This document shows positions 32,876 through 40,439 of a stretch of DNA of 55,044 bases, piece after piece. Both the position numbers and the translations under genes were made by a program. Below the pieces are notes generated by a model. That model was not told the origin of the DNA. It saw only the letters and a list, made by a program, of their open reading frames with translations, and did not search any database. The stretch's first letter is position 1; the number at the start of each line of letters is the position of its first letter. The stretch is from Arthrobacter liuii (GTDB lineage: Bacteria > Actinomycetota > Actinomycetes > Actinomycetales > Micrococcaceae): contig NZ_BMFW01000025.1 in the NCBI RefSeq assembly GCF_014639275.1, positions 1,331 through 56,374 on the forward strand, written 5' to 3'.

Positions 32876-32915
32876 TGCCCATTGCCTCTCAAAGGCACCA
32901 TCGTGGGACAAGCAG

Positions 32916-33188
32916 TCAGGCGACGCCGAGGGAACCGAGCCTGCGCGCTCCGCGCCGAATGGCGTAGCGCGGGTGCGGCGTGGAGGCAAGGTGAATGCTT
33001 GGCGGCGGCGGTGCCACGTCCCGGATCAGACCGGTTCCCGCGCATTCGCGTACCTCTTCGATCGCCGCGGCCGCCGCCTGTTTGTCGGTGAACTGTCCGG
33101 AAACCGCCAGTACGTGCCCGTCGGGCATTACAAGCCGGAACCGGATCTGCGATTCTTCATCAACAAACAGTTCGAACGTACCTGACAT
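32916..33188 (-). CDS. DUF1508 (YegP-like) small protein
   Basis: A 90-residue protein: MSGTFELFVDEESQIRFRLV, MPDGHVLAVSGQFTDKQAAA and AAIEEVRECAG form the beta-alpha YegP/DUF1508 unit. The C-terminal 30 residues are a basic, Pro-rich extension. ATG 33188 is preceded by GAGGAGAACAAGG. Three DosR-type half or full sites lie upstream (33201-33215, 33318-33330, 33343-33358), suggesting induction with the dormancy genes. Confidence 0.75.
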   Translation of the reverse strand: MSGTFELFVDEESQIRFRLVMPDGHVLAVSGQFTDKQAAAAAIEEVRECAGTGLIRDVAPPPPSIHLASTPHPRYAIRRGARRLGSLGVA

Positions 33189-33342
33189 AAGCCTTGTTCT
33201 CCTCAAAGGTCCTGCCTCCGTCGACGTTGACGAGGGCGGTTGGCTGGCCCACTTCCGGGCCAGCAATCCGGGGACGCACAACCCCAGCCACGGTGCATCT
33301 TCCGGCCTTAACCACCCTCTCAAAGGACCCCGCCCGGCTTTT

Positions 33343-33358
33343 AGGGACCAAAGACCCT
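33343..33358. promoter_or_regulatory. DosR-type box (AGGGACCAAAGACCCT)
   Basis: One of the best matches in the window, 155 bp upstream of the DUF1508 start. Weaker copies lie closer: CAAAGGACCCC at 33321-33331 and CAAAGGTCCTG at 33204-33214. Multiple sites per promoter are common in mycobacterial DosR regulons. Confidence 0.7.
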
Positions 33359-33378
33359 GATCACATGGCCCGGGCAGG

Positions 33379-34083
33379 CTAAGTGACCATGCGGGACAAA
33401 CGGATCAGCGCGATTCCCGTGGCGATGAACCACACCCACAGCAGGATCCCGTAGCCCCAATAGAAGTCGGGGGCCACGTGGCGGAGGACCTCGCTGACCA
33501 CCCCCAAGGCTCCCGTGCCAATGCCAAGCCACGCCAGGTACCGCGGGTGAGGAGCTGTCCGGGCTTTCAGCATGGCCAATCCCATGAGCAGGATTCCGAG
33601 CGCTGACAAGGCGCCGACGACGGCAGGAGTGTTGTTCTCGGCAATGATGGCTTCAGCGGCGGCGGCGTAGGCACTGCGTTCTTCGTCGGTCCCGGCAGCC
33701 ATGAAGCGGTCGCTCAGGTACACCAGGTTAAGCGAGCCCCTGCTGCTGACAGGCACCGCAAGCAGCAGTGCCCATGGAAGGGCCCCGAAGACCAGCGCTA
33801 TCAGGGGCAGGCTCCTCCGAAATTCCGAGAGAGCCACGAACAGGGCTGCAAAAACAAGCACCGGCAGGACATTCGGCAGGATCCACAGGACCTGCTCGGC
33901 CACATAGTTCGGCTTGTTGGCGGCAATGAACTCGAGGGTCGCGGCTCCGCCGTGCACCGGCGGAGGAGCGATGAAGTCGAGTACCAAGGCAGCCACCAAC
34001 AGGAGCACAAACAGGATCGACGACAACCCGGCGACGAGATAGAGGAGCTTCCAGCCGCCCTGGTCGGCAATTCCGGGCTTCAT
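33379..34083 (-). CDS. DUF4386-like polytopic membrane protein
   Basis: A 234-residue protein with six predicted helices (for example LLYLVAGLSSILFVLLLVAA, WALLLAVPVSSRG, GALSALGILLMGLAMLKA and GILLWVWFIATGIALIRL). The layout fits the DUF4386 family of unknown function. It starts 22 bp after the GyrI-like gene, so the two probably form an operon under the box at 34611. Confidence 0.6.
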   Translation of the reverse strand: MKPGIADQGGWKLLYLVAGLSSILFVLLLVAALVLDFIAPPPVHGGAATLEFIAANKPNYVAEQVLWILPNVLPVLVFAALFVALSEFRRSLPLIALVFGALPWALLLAVPVSSRGSLNLVYLSDRFMAAGTDEERSAYAAAAEAIIAENNTPAVVGALSALGILLMGLAMLKARTAPHPRYLAWLGIGTGALGVVSEVLRHVAPDFYWGYGILLWVWFIATGIALIRLSRMVT

Positions 34084-34105
34084 ATGCCGGCTTCAGACGG
34101 CCGCC

Positions 34106-34576
34106 TCAGGCCACCGGCCAGATGACCCTGGTCTGCCACGTTGCCGGATCCGGCTGCTTTTCCGGATCGCTCAGGTAGTACTCCCACATGGTGTCCGCGG
34201 GGGCGGCGCCCTCCGCTTCCATGCTTTCCCTGATGGCGTTGTAGGTGGTGCCCAGGGTGTCATAAGGGCCGGTGTGGATCGCTTCGAAGGCATCCGTGTC
34301 AGGAAGCGCGCCGCCGGCCACTTCGCCTGTTCCCTGGAAGTTCCCGACGATGGGGAACCCGGCTTCGACGTCCACCGTTTCGCCCGGCATGCCAAAGTAA
34401 CGCGCGAAGGGCGGCCCGGCCGGGCTGGCGCCCTGCAGCTGGACCGCTGCCATGACGGCGCCGAAGGCGCGGCCGAAGAAGCTTGTCAGCGCGTCCATGG
34501 GTACGCGCTCGCGGACCACGGCGACGGGTTGTTCGGAAAGGTGGATCTTTCGTGGCTGCTGCCCATTTTCATTCAT
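34106..34576 (-). CDS. GyrI-like / AraC effector-binding-domain protein
   Basis: A 156-residue product with the GyrI-like pattern: KIHLSEQPVAVVRERVPMDA, AGPPFARYFGM, VDVEAGFPIVGNFQ, AIHTGPYDTLGTTYNAIRES and WEYYLSDPEKQPDPATWQTR. Stand-alone GyrI-like proteins bind small molecules or gyrase; the target here is unknown. ATG 34576 (MNENGQQ) was preferred over the in-frame start at 34618 because GAGG lies 8 nt upstream and the DosR box would otherwise overlap the gene. Confidence 0.75.
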   Translation of the reverse strand: MNENGQQPRKIHLSEQPVAVVRERVPMDALTSFFGRAFGAVMAAVQLQGASPAGPPFARYFGMPGETVDVEAGFPIVGNFQGTGEVAGGALPDTDAFEAIHTGPYDTLGTTYNAIRESMEAEGAAPADTMWEYYLSDPEKQPDPATWQTRVIWPVA

Positions 34577-34610
34577 GGCATCAGCCTCGCCATTCCGCCA
34601 TCTGGATGAA

Positions 34611-34626
34611 AGGGCCATAGGACTCT
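34611..34626. promoter_or_regulatory. DosR-type box (AGGGCCATAGGACTCT)
   Basis: The box lies 34 bp upstream of the GyrI-like start codon (34576). The reverse strand reads AGAGTCCTATGGCCCT, a relaxed match to the DosR core. It probably drives the GyrI-like/DUF4386 pair. Confidence 0.6.
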
Positions 34627-34640
34627 AAGGGGCCCCGTGG

Positions 34641-34840
34641 TCAGCCCGCAGCGCCATACGCCTCCAGCATCCAGGCACGAACCTCGGCGTCGAGTTGGGA
34701 GCTGTCCGTGAGCTCCAGATGGCGCATCCAGATTCCAGCGGAGGGATGGGCGATCTCCTTGAACCGCGGCGAATCCAGCATCCGCGGCAGCGCGAGGGAG
34801 AGGACGAGCGGAACGGAGGATTTGACGTAGACCCCGGGCC
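34641..34840 (-). pseudogene. DUF5655-domain gene fragment
   Basis: A minus-strand frame reads LDSPRFKEIAHPSAGIWMRH, LELTDSSQLDAEVRAWMLEA and YGAAG, the C-terminal end of a DUF5655 domain. An in-frame TGA precedes it (at about 34850) and no start is present. It is too short to be functional. Confidence 0.65.
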
Positions 34841-34861
34841 GCCAGAGTCAGGCGGCCCCGC

Positions 34862-35080
34862 CTATTCCGTGCCGCTGCCCCTCGAGGCCACAAGACCGGC
34901 AGCCCACTCCGCTGCCCGCTCTGCCTCGCCGTCGACGAGCAGGTCACCCGGGTGCAGGGCGCCGGCATCGAAACCGTCAACCGGAACAGCAGCCGCGCCG
35001 CGCCCCAGCTTCGATGCCGCGGACTCGGCTATGGTCCTGGTGTTCCCATACGCGGTGTCGTAGAGGACGACGGCTTTCAT
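34862..35080 (-). CDS. Internally deleted flavodoxin-like protein
   Basis: A 72-residue product: the N-terminal flavodoxin strand and FMN phosphate loop are present (MKAVVLYDTAYGNTRTIAES), then DLLVDGEAERAAEWAAGLVA. A normal flavodoxin would have about 80 more residues between the DLLV strand and the terminal ExERAxEWA helix, so the middle, including the flavin-stacking loops, has been deleted in frame. GGGAG precedes the ATG and a DosR-type box lies 66 bp upstream, so the shortened gene is probably still expressed. FMN binding is unlikely. Confidence 0.6.
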   Translation of the reverse strand: MKAVVLYDTAYGNTRTIAESAASKLGRGAAAVPVDGFDAGALHPGDLLVDGEAERAAEWAAGLVASRGSGTE

Positions 35081-35146
35081 GAGGAGCTCCCGGTCCGCGT
35101 GGGCATGTTGGGCCCTCAACCGTGCCGCCGGGCCCGGAACGGGGGC

Positions 35147-35160
35147 AGGGCCAAAGGTCG
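35147..35160. promoter_or_regulatory. DosR-type box (AGGGCCAAAGGTCG)
   Basis: The box lies 66 bp upstream of the shortened flavodoxin gene (minus strand) and about 140 bp upstream of the P1B ATPase (plus strand). Confidence 0.6.
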
Positions 35161-35188
35161 TGCGATGGGAATGGCCGGCTAACGGGCC

Positions 35189-35204
35189 GGGGCCCAAATG
35201 CCCT
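35189..35204. promoter_or_regulatory. DosR-type box (GGGGCCCAAATGCCCT)
   Basis: The box lies 93 bp upstream of the P1B ATPase gene at 35298 and about 40 bp from the box at 35147, so the divergent promoters share a two-site region. Confidence 0.55.
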
Positions 35205-35297
35205 AGCCCGGCCGCCGGCATCAGGGTAGGTTCGGCCTTATGTGCGATGACCGTTACCGCCCCGTGCCGAAGTGCCCTGCATGAGGAAGTGCCCTGA

Positions 35298-37277
35298 ATG
35301 AGGAGGCAGGCCGCCCCGCCCACGGCAACCGGCGGAAGCCCCGGCAGCCTGGACGCTGAGGGACCGGCCAAATCGCCCGTGGAGAAGGCGTGGGCCTTCG
35401 TCAGGCGGTATCCCGTCGTCGCAGTGACCTGCCTGGTCCTCCTTGCCACGCTGGTGCTGCTGCAGCTCGGCCTGGAACTGCAGGTCCGCGTCCTTGCGTC
35501 CGCCTATGCCGCCGTCATCGTGGTGGTGCGTTCGGCAGGCATGGTCCGGTCCCTGCGGGAGGGACGCTGGGGAATCGATCTTTTGGCCCTGATGGCGATT
35601 GGCAGCACGGTGGCGGTGGGCGAGTACCTCGCCGCGCTGGTGGTCATCCTGATGCTCACGGGCGGTGAGTCACTGGAGAACTTTGCCCAGGGATGTGCAG
35701 CCCGTGAACTGCGGTCCCTGCTGGACCGGGCTCCCCGCTTCGCCCACCGCGAAGGAGCCGGCGCAGTCCTCGAGGACACCCCGATCGGTGAAGTAGCGCC
35801 GGGGGACGTGCTGGTGGTCCGGCCCTCAGAGCTGGTACCCGTTGACGGCGAACTCCTGTCCGATTCAGCGAGCCTTGACGAGTCATCGCTGACAGGCGAA
35901 AGCCTGCCGGTGGAGCGCAGCAGGGGGCAACTGCTGCTCAGCGGCTCGGTTAACGGTGAGGCAGCCATCCGCATGCGGGCTGCGGCCACCGCGGCCGACT
36001 CCCAGTACAGCCGCATCATCGCCCTGGTTGAGGAGGCGTCCAACAGCCGCGCTCCCGTGGTCCGGCTCGCTGACCGCTACGCCGTGCCCTTCACCCTCCT
36101 GGCCTTGGCCATGGCCGGAACGGCCTGGTTCCTGTCCGGTGAGCCGCTCCGCTTTGCCCAGGTCCTGGTGGTGGCCACGCCCTGCCCGCTCCTCATCGCC
36201 GCGCCCGTGGCGTTCCTGGCCGGTACCAGCCAGGCGGCCCATAAGGGCATCATCATCAAGAACACCCGGACTCTCGAGCAGCTGGCGAAGGCGCAGACTG
36301 CCGTCTTTGACAAGACCGGAACGCTGACATCCGGGCGCCCCGTCCTGGACGAGATCCGGGTGGCACCCGGCCAAGGGGAAGCCCTGGGCAACCAAAGGAT
36401 CCTGCAGTTGGCTGCCTCCGCGGAGCAGTACTCCTCGCATGTGCTGGCAGCCTCCGTGATCGACGCCGCCAAGGCAGCCAACCTGAGCCTCCTGCCGGTG
36501 CAGCAGGCGACGGAAAGCGCCACCCACGGGGTGGAAGCTGTGTGCGACGGCCAGGGGGTGGTGGTGGGCAAAGCCGCCCTGGTCCGGAGTTTGTCGACCG
36601 GATTCCGCGAGGCGGCAGTACACGGCGGGCAACTGGCCGTCCACGTAGCGGTGGACGGCCAGTACGCCGGTGCGCTGGTCATGAAGGATCCATTGCGCCG
36701 CAATGCAGTGGACACCCTCGCGCGTTTGCGCAGCCTCGGCGTCCGGAACACCATGCTGCTAACGGGGGATGCCCACGCTACGGCTGCCCACATTGCCGAG
36801 GAAGCGGGGATCGGCCGCGTCCAGGCTGAATGCCTTCCTGAGGACAAGGTCAACACGGTGGCAGCGATCCAGGAACGGCCGGTCCTGATGGTAGGCGACG
36901 GCGTCAACGACGCGCCCGTCCTTGCAGCGGCGGACGTGGGAATCGCGATGGGTGCCAAGGGCGCCACCGCGGCCAGCGAATCGGCTGACGTGGTGGTCAT
37001 GCTCGATGACGTGTCCAAAGTGGCCCAGGCCGTGGCGATCGGAAAACGGACCGTGGCAGTGGCCTTGGTGAGTATCTGGACCGGAATAGGCCTCAGCCTT
37101 GTATTGATGGCCATAGCCATGACGGGATTCATTCCCGCCGTCGCCGGCGCCCTCCTGCAGGAGCTGGTGGACCTGGCCACCATCCTGAACGGTTTGCGGG
37201 CGCTGCACGGCGCCGACTGGAAACCCGGGACTGACCTGAAACCGGCACCGCCGCCCCGGCCGGCCACGTCCGGCTGA
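35298..37277 (+). CDS. Heavy-metal P1B-type ATPase with TPC motif
   Basis: A 659-residue protein with the P-type core: LDESSLTGESLPVER (actuator domain), DKTGTLTSGRP with the phosphorylated D338, GDGVNDAPVLAAADVGIAMG (hinge). The membrane metal motif is T294-P-C-P, so it belongs with TPC-type P1B (P1B-5-like) pumps, a group linked to nickel or iron export. No N-terminal HMA or His-rich domain is visible. The usual HP dipeptide of the nucleotide domain is SHV here. GAGGAA precedes the ATG by 9 nt. It sits in the dormancy island behind the box at 35189, like the metal pumps of mycobacterial DosR regulons. Confidence 0.85.
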   Translation: MRRQAAPPTATGGSPGSLDAEGPAKSPVEKAWAFVRRYPVVAVTCLVLLATLVLLQLGLELQVRVLASAYAAVIVVVRSAGMVRSLREGRWGIDLLALMAIGSTVAVGEYLAALVVILMLTGGESLENFAQGCAARELRSLLDRAPRFAHREGAGAVLEDTPIGEVAPGDVLVVRPSELVPVDGELLSDSASLDESSLTGESLPVERSRGQLLLSGSVNGEAAIRMRAAATAADSQYSRIIALVEEASNSRAPVVRLADRYAVPFTLLALAMAGTAWFLSGEPLRFAQVLVVATPCPLLIAAPVAFLAGTSQAAHKGIIIKNTRTLEQLAKAQTAVFDKTGTLTSGRPVLDEIRVAPGQGEALGNQRILQLAASAEQYSSHVLAASVIDAAKAANLSLLPVQQATESATHGVEAVCDGQGVVVGKAALVRSLSTGFREAAVHGGQLAVHVAVDGQYAGALVMKDPLRRNAVDTLARLRSLGVRNTMLLTGDAHATAAHIAEEAGIGRVQAECLPEDKVNTVAAIQERPVLMVGDGVNDAPVLAAADVGIAMGAKGATAASESADVVVMLDDVSKVAQAVAIGKRTVAVALVSIWTGIGLSLVLMAIAMTGFIPAVAGALLQELVDLATILNGLRALHGADWKPGTDLKPAPPPRPATSG

Positions 37278-37314
37278 GCCCCACAGCCCGGGCAATCCAG
37301 GCACCGCGCCTGCA

Positions 37315-37329
37315 TGACTTTTGGCCCTT
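37315..37329. promoter_or_regulatory. DosR-type box (TGACTTTTGGCCCTT)
   Basis: Exactly 34 bp upstream of the usp start codon at 37364. The reverse strand reads AAGGGCCAAAAGTCA. It probably drives the usp/P2-ATPase pair. Confidence 0.65.
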
Positions 37330-37363
37330 CCCACCGCACCCCCCAGCCGGGATCGTGGTGCCC

Positions 37364-37825
37364 ATGAACGCAGAAACAGGTACAAAGCCCGTCATCGTGG
37401 GTGTTGACGGCTCTGAGTACTCCTCCGCAGCCCTCCGTTACGCCGGCACGCTGGCAGCGCGCCTTGGCGCCCGGCTTGAGGTCATCTCATGCGTCGGGAT
37501 GCCGGACTACCTGGTGACATCGCGCCTGGAAGGTGCCGACCGGCAGTTCACCGCCAGGCTGGAGGATGCCGCCGGGCGCCTGGTCGAGGATGCCCTTGGC
37601 CGGGCCTTTTCCGCGGACCGGCCGGAAAACATCGACGTGACCGTTAAGTTCGGGCCGCCGGCAAAGGTGCTGGTGGAGGAGAGCCGGCGGGGCCAGATGC
37701 TGGTGGTTGGAAGGCATGGGGAGGGCGGGCTGCTCAAGTCGTCCATGGGCTCGGTCAGCAAGGCATGCGCGGCCCACTCCAACTGCCCGGTGCTCCTGGT
37801 GGGGCAGGAGGCGGACGCTGTGTGA
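37364..37825 (+). CDS. Universal stress protein (single domain)
   Basis: A 153-residue UspA protein with VIVGVDGSEYSSAALRYAG at the start and VVGRHGEGGLLKSSMGSVSK at the end, containing the G-x2-G-x9-G-S ATP-binding loop. ATG 37364 was chosen; GTG 37355 is in frame. It lacks a strong Shine-Dalgarno sequence. Its stop overlaps the start of the cation ATPase (GTGA), so the two are coupled. Confidence 0.9.
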   Translation: MNAETGTKPVIVGVDGSEYSSAALRYAGTLAARLGARLEVISCVGMPDYLVTSRLEGADRQFTARLEDAAGRLVEDALGRAFSADRPENIDVTVKFGPPAKVLVEESRRGQMLVVGRHGEGGLLKSSMGSVSKACAAHSNCPVLLVGQEADAV

Positions 37826-40392
37826 GGACCGCTGAGGGCCTCAGCTCTGAACAGGCTGCGCAACTCCTGAGGCAGGCAGGGCCCAACCTGCTGCCGGCGG
37901 AAAAACCCGTCCCGCAATGGCGGAAGCTCTGGGGCGAGATGACGCACTTCTTTGCCCTCATGCTGTGGTGCGCCGCCGGGCTCGCGTTCATTGCCGGGAT
38001 GCCGCAGCTGGCGGTGGCCATTGTCGTCGTCGTCGTGGTCAACGGTGTGTTCGCCCACATCCAGCAGGAACGCGCCCAGCATGCCGCCGCAAAGTTGCGC
38101 GGCCTGCTGCCTGCCGATGTAGTGGTCCGGCGGGACGGGAAGACACGCAAGGTCCACAGCAGCGAACTGGTGGTTGACGACGTCGTTCTGCTCACCGCCG
38201 GGGACCGCGTCCCCGCCGACATCCTGCTTCTCTCGGCCGCGGCCTGCGAGGTGGACGAATCGATGCTGACGGGCGAAAGCGAAGCCGTGCCCAAGGCTGC
38301 AGGCGACGCAGCCTGGGGCGGCACCTTCCTGGTGAACGGCTACGCCGAAGCAGCCGTCTCGGCAACCGGCGCCAGGACCAGGCTGGCCGACATAGCAGCC
38401 CTGACCAGCAAAGCGGTTTCTCCCCCCACGCCGTTGTCCATGGAACTGCGCCGGATCGTCCGGGTCACCGCGTTCATGGCGTTGGGCATCGCAGCCCTTT
38501 TCTACCTGGCATCGCTGCTGGTGGGGTTCCAATGGCGCGATTCATTCCTCTTCGCCATCGGGGTTGCCGTGGCGCTGGTCCCGGAAGGGCTCCTGCCCAT
38601 CGTGACACTGTCCCTGGCCATGGGTGCACAACGAATGGCCTCCCGCGATGCGCTGGTCCGCAACCTTGAAGCAGTGGAAACCCTCGGGTCCACCACCTTC
38701 ATTTGCACCGACAAAACAGGCACCCTGACCCAGAACCGCATGAACGCCGTCGAGGTCTTCACTGCGGCCGGGTCTGTCCAGATAGCGGGCGAAGGCTATG
38801 CGCCCGAAGCGGAAATCCACGGGCGCGGAGTGGAAAGGGCCGCTGAAGCTGCGCTCGCGGCGCGCGCCGCATCCCAGGGCCGGGCGGAACTGCACGGGGG
38901 GCAATGGCGCGCCCAGGGCGATCCGATGGAAGCGGCGATGGATGTCCTTGCCCGCAGGCTGACAGGCACTGAATCCGGGCCCGTCCCTTCCCGCCGCCTG
39001 CCGTTCGACCCGGTGCGGCGGAGGGAGTCCGCCATCGTGGGACGGGACCTGCTGTGCAAAGGTGCCCCCGAAACCGTGCTGCCGGCCTGTGCATCCGTGC
39101 CCGGGGCGGTGAGGGACCAGGTGGAGGCCATGGCGTCCCGGGGCCTGCGGGTCATTGCCGTGGCCCGGCGGCGCCTTGGGGAAGCATCTTCCTGGCAGTC
39201 CAGTCCCGCCGGGGAACTCGAAACGGCAATGGAGTTGCTGGGCTTGATCGGACTGCAGGATCCGCCCAGGCCGGATGTCAGCGAGGTGATCGGCAAGGCA
39301 CGGCAGGCCGGCGTTAAGGTTGCAATGATCACCGGAGACCATCCGGCCACGGCGGCGGCCATTGCCAGGCAGATCGGCCTGATCGGATCCCCGGAGTGCG
39401 TCGTGGAAGGCACGGACCTGCCGGAGGACGAGCAGATGCTCGGGGCGCTCCTGGACCGAGATGGCGTGGTGGTCAGCAGGGTCTCGCCCGAGCAGAAGCT
39501 GCGCGTCGCCAAGGCGCTGCAGTCCAGGGGGCATGTGGTGGCCATGACCGGAGACGGCGTCAACGATGGCCCCGCCCTGCGAGAAGCGGACATTGGCGTG
39601 GCCATGGGACGCAGCGGCACCGACGTGGCGCGCGAAGCCTCGGACCTGGTCCTCCTCGATGACCATTTCGGCACCATCGTGGCGGCCATCGAGCAGGGCA
39701 GGGCCACCTACGCCAACATCCACCGGTTCCTCACCTACCACCTCACCGACAATGTGGCCGAACTGACCCCCTTCGTCATCTGGGCACTCTCCGGCGGCCA
39801 GTTCCCGCTTGCCCTGGGTGTCCTTCAAATACTTGCCCTGGACATCGGCACCGACCTGCTGCCGGCGCTGGCCCTTGGCGCCGAGCCGCCCGGCAGTCGC
39901 GTCCTTGCCAGCCCACCCGAGCGCAGGCACCTGATGGACCGGCAGCTGATCATCCGGGTCTTCTGCATCCTGGGCCCGGTGGAGGCCGTTATGGAGATGG
40001 CGGTGTTCTCCGCTGTCCTGGCAGCGGGCGGCTGGACCCGCGGCAACGTTCCCGAGACGGGGCTTCTGATGGCTGCCTCCGGCGCCGCCTTTGCCACCGT
40101 CGTGCTGGCACAGGTTGCCAACGCTTTTGCCTGCCGGAGCGCAACGGTGCCGCCGTGGGTGCTGGGCTGGGGAACCAACCGGCTGCTGCTGTGGGCCGTG
40201 CTGGCTGAACTGGCCATCCTGGCTGTCTGCCTATATGTGCCCTACGTTTCAGCGTTGCTGGGGCAGGCGCCGCCGCCGGCGACGTGCCTGCTGCTGGCGC
40301 TGCTTGCCATGCCTGCTGTCCTGCTGGCGGACTGGATCCACAAGGCTGTCCGTGCCCGCCTGCGGTACAGCTGGGACCAAAAACGCAGCTAG
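37822..40392 (+). CDS. P2-type cation-transporting ATPase (CtpF-like)
   Basis: An 856-residue P-type ATPase with an N-terminal cation-ATPase domain (LSSEQAAQLLRQAGPNLLP), VDESMLTGESEAVP, the ion-site PEGLLPIVTLSLAMG, CTDKTGTLTQNRMN (catalytic Asp), KGAPETVLPAC (ATP-binding Lys), TGDGVNDGPALREADIGVAMG and a six-helix C-terminal membrane region. The PEGL motif marks P2-type (Ca/Na/K-like) pumps; mycobacterial CtpF, a DosR-regulated pump, is the nearest functional analogue I know. GTG 37822 has AGGAGG upstream and overlaps the usp stop by 4 nt. Confidence 0.88.
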   Translation: MRTAEGLSSEQAAQLLRQAGPNLLPAEKPVPQWRKLWGEMTHFFALMLWCAAGLAFIAGMPQLAVAIVVVVVVNGVFAHIQQERAQHAAAKLRGLLPADVVVRRDGKTRKVHSSELVVDDVVLLTAGDRVPADILLLSAAACEVDESMLTGESEAVPKAAGDAAWGGTFLVNGYAEAAVSATGARTRLADIAALTSKAVSPPTPLSMELRRIVRVTAFMALGIAALFYLASLLVGFQWRDSFLFAIGVAVALVPEGLLPIVTLSLAMGAQRMASRDALVRNLEAVETLGSTTFICTDKTGTLTQNRMNAVEVFTAAGSVQIAGEGYAPEAEIHGRGVERAAEAALAARAASQGRAELHGGQWRAQGDPMEAAMDVLARRLTGTESGPVPSRRLPFDPVRRRESAIVGRDLLCKGAPETVLPACASVPGAVRDQVEAMASRGLRVIAVARRRLGEASSWQSSPAGELETAMELLGLIGLQDPPRPDVSEVIGKARQAGVKVAMITGDHPATAAAIARQIGLIGSPECVVEGTDLPEDEQMLGALLDRDGVVVSRVSPEQKLRVAKALQSRGHVVAMTGDGVNDGPALREADIGVAMGRSGTDVAREASDLVLLDDHFGTIVAAIEQGRATYANIHRFLTYHLTDNVAELTPFVIWALSGGQFPLALGVLQILALDIGTDLLPALALGAEPPGSRVLASPPERRHLMDRQLIIRVFCILGPVEAVMEMAVFSAVLAAGGWTRGNVPETGLLMAASGAAFATVVLAQVANAFACRSATVPPWVLGWGTNRLLLWAVLAELAILAVCLYVPYVSALLGQAPPPATCLLLALLAMPAVLLADWIHKAVRARLRYSWDQKRS

Positions 40393-40405
40393 GACCAAAG
40401 CCTCT
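40391..40405. promoter_or_regulatory. DosR-type box (AGGACCAAAGCCTCT), with a second upstream
   Basis: Exactly 34 bp upstream of the ppsA ATG (40440). A second GGGACCAAAA copy at 40373-40382 lies 18 bp away, inside the 3' end of the ATPase gene, so ppsA probably has its own promoter although it follows the ATPase closely. Confidence 0.65.
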
Positions 40406-40439
40406 GCCTGCCCAGGGGGCCGGAGGCCAGAATCGAGCC

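Noticed and set aside
36077..37339. 420-codon open frame on the minus strand
   Set aside because: Antisense to the P1B ATPase, whose motifs are complete.
38542..39930. 462-codon open frame on the minus strand
   Set aside because: Antisense to the CtpF-like ATPase, which has every P-type motif. The reverse frame has no recognisable motif.
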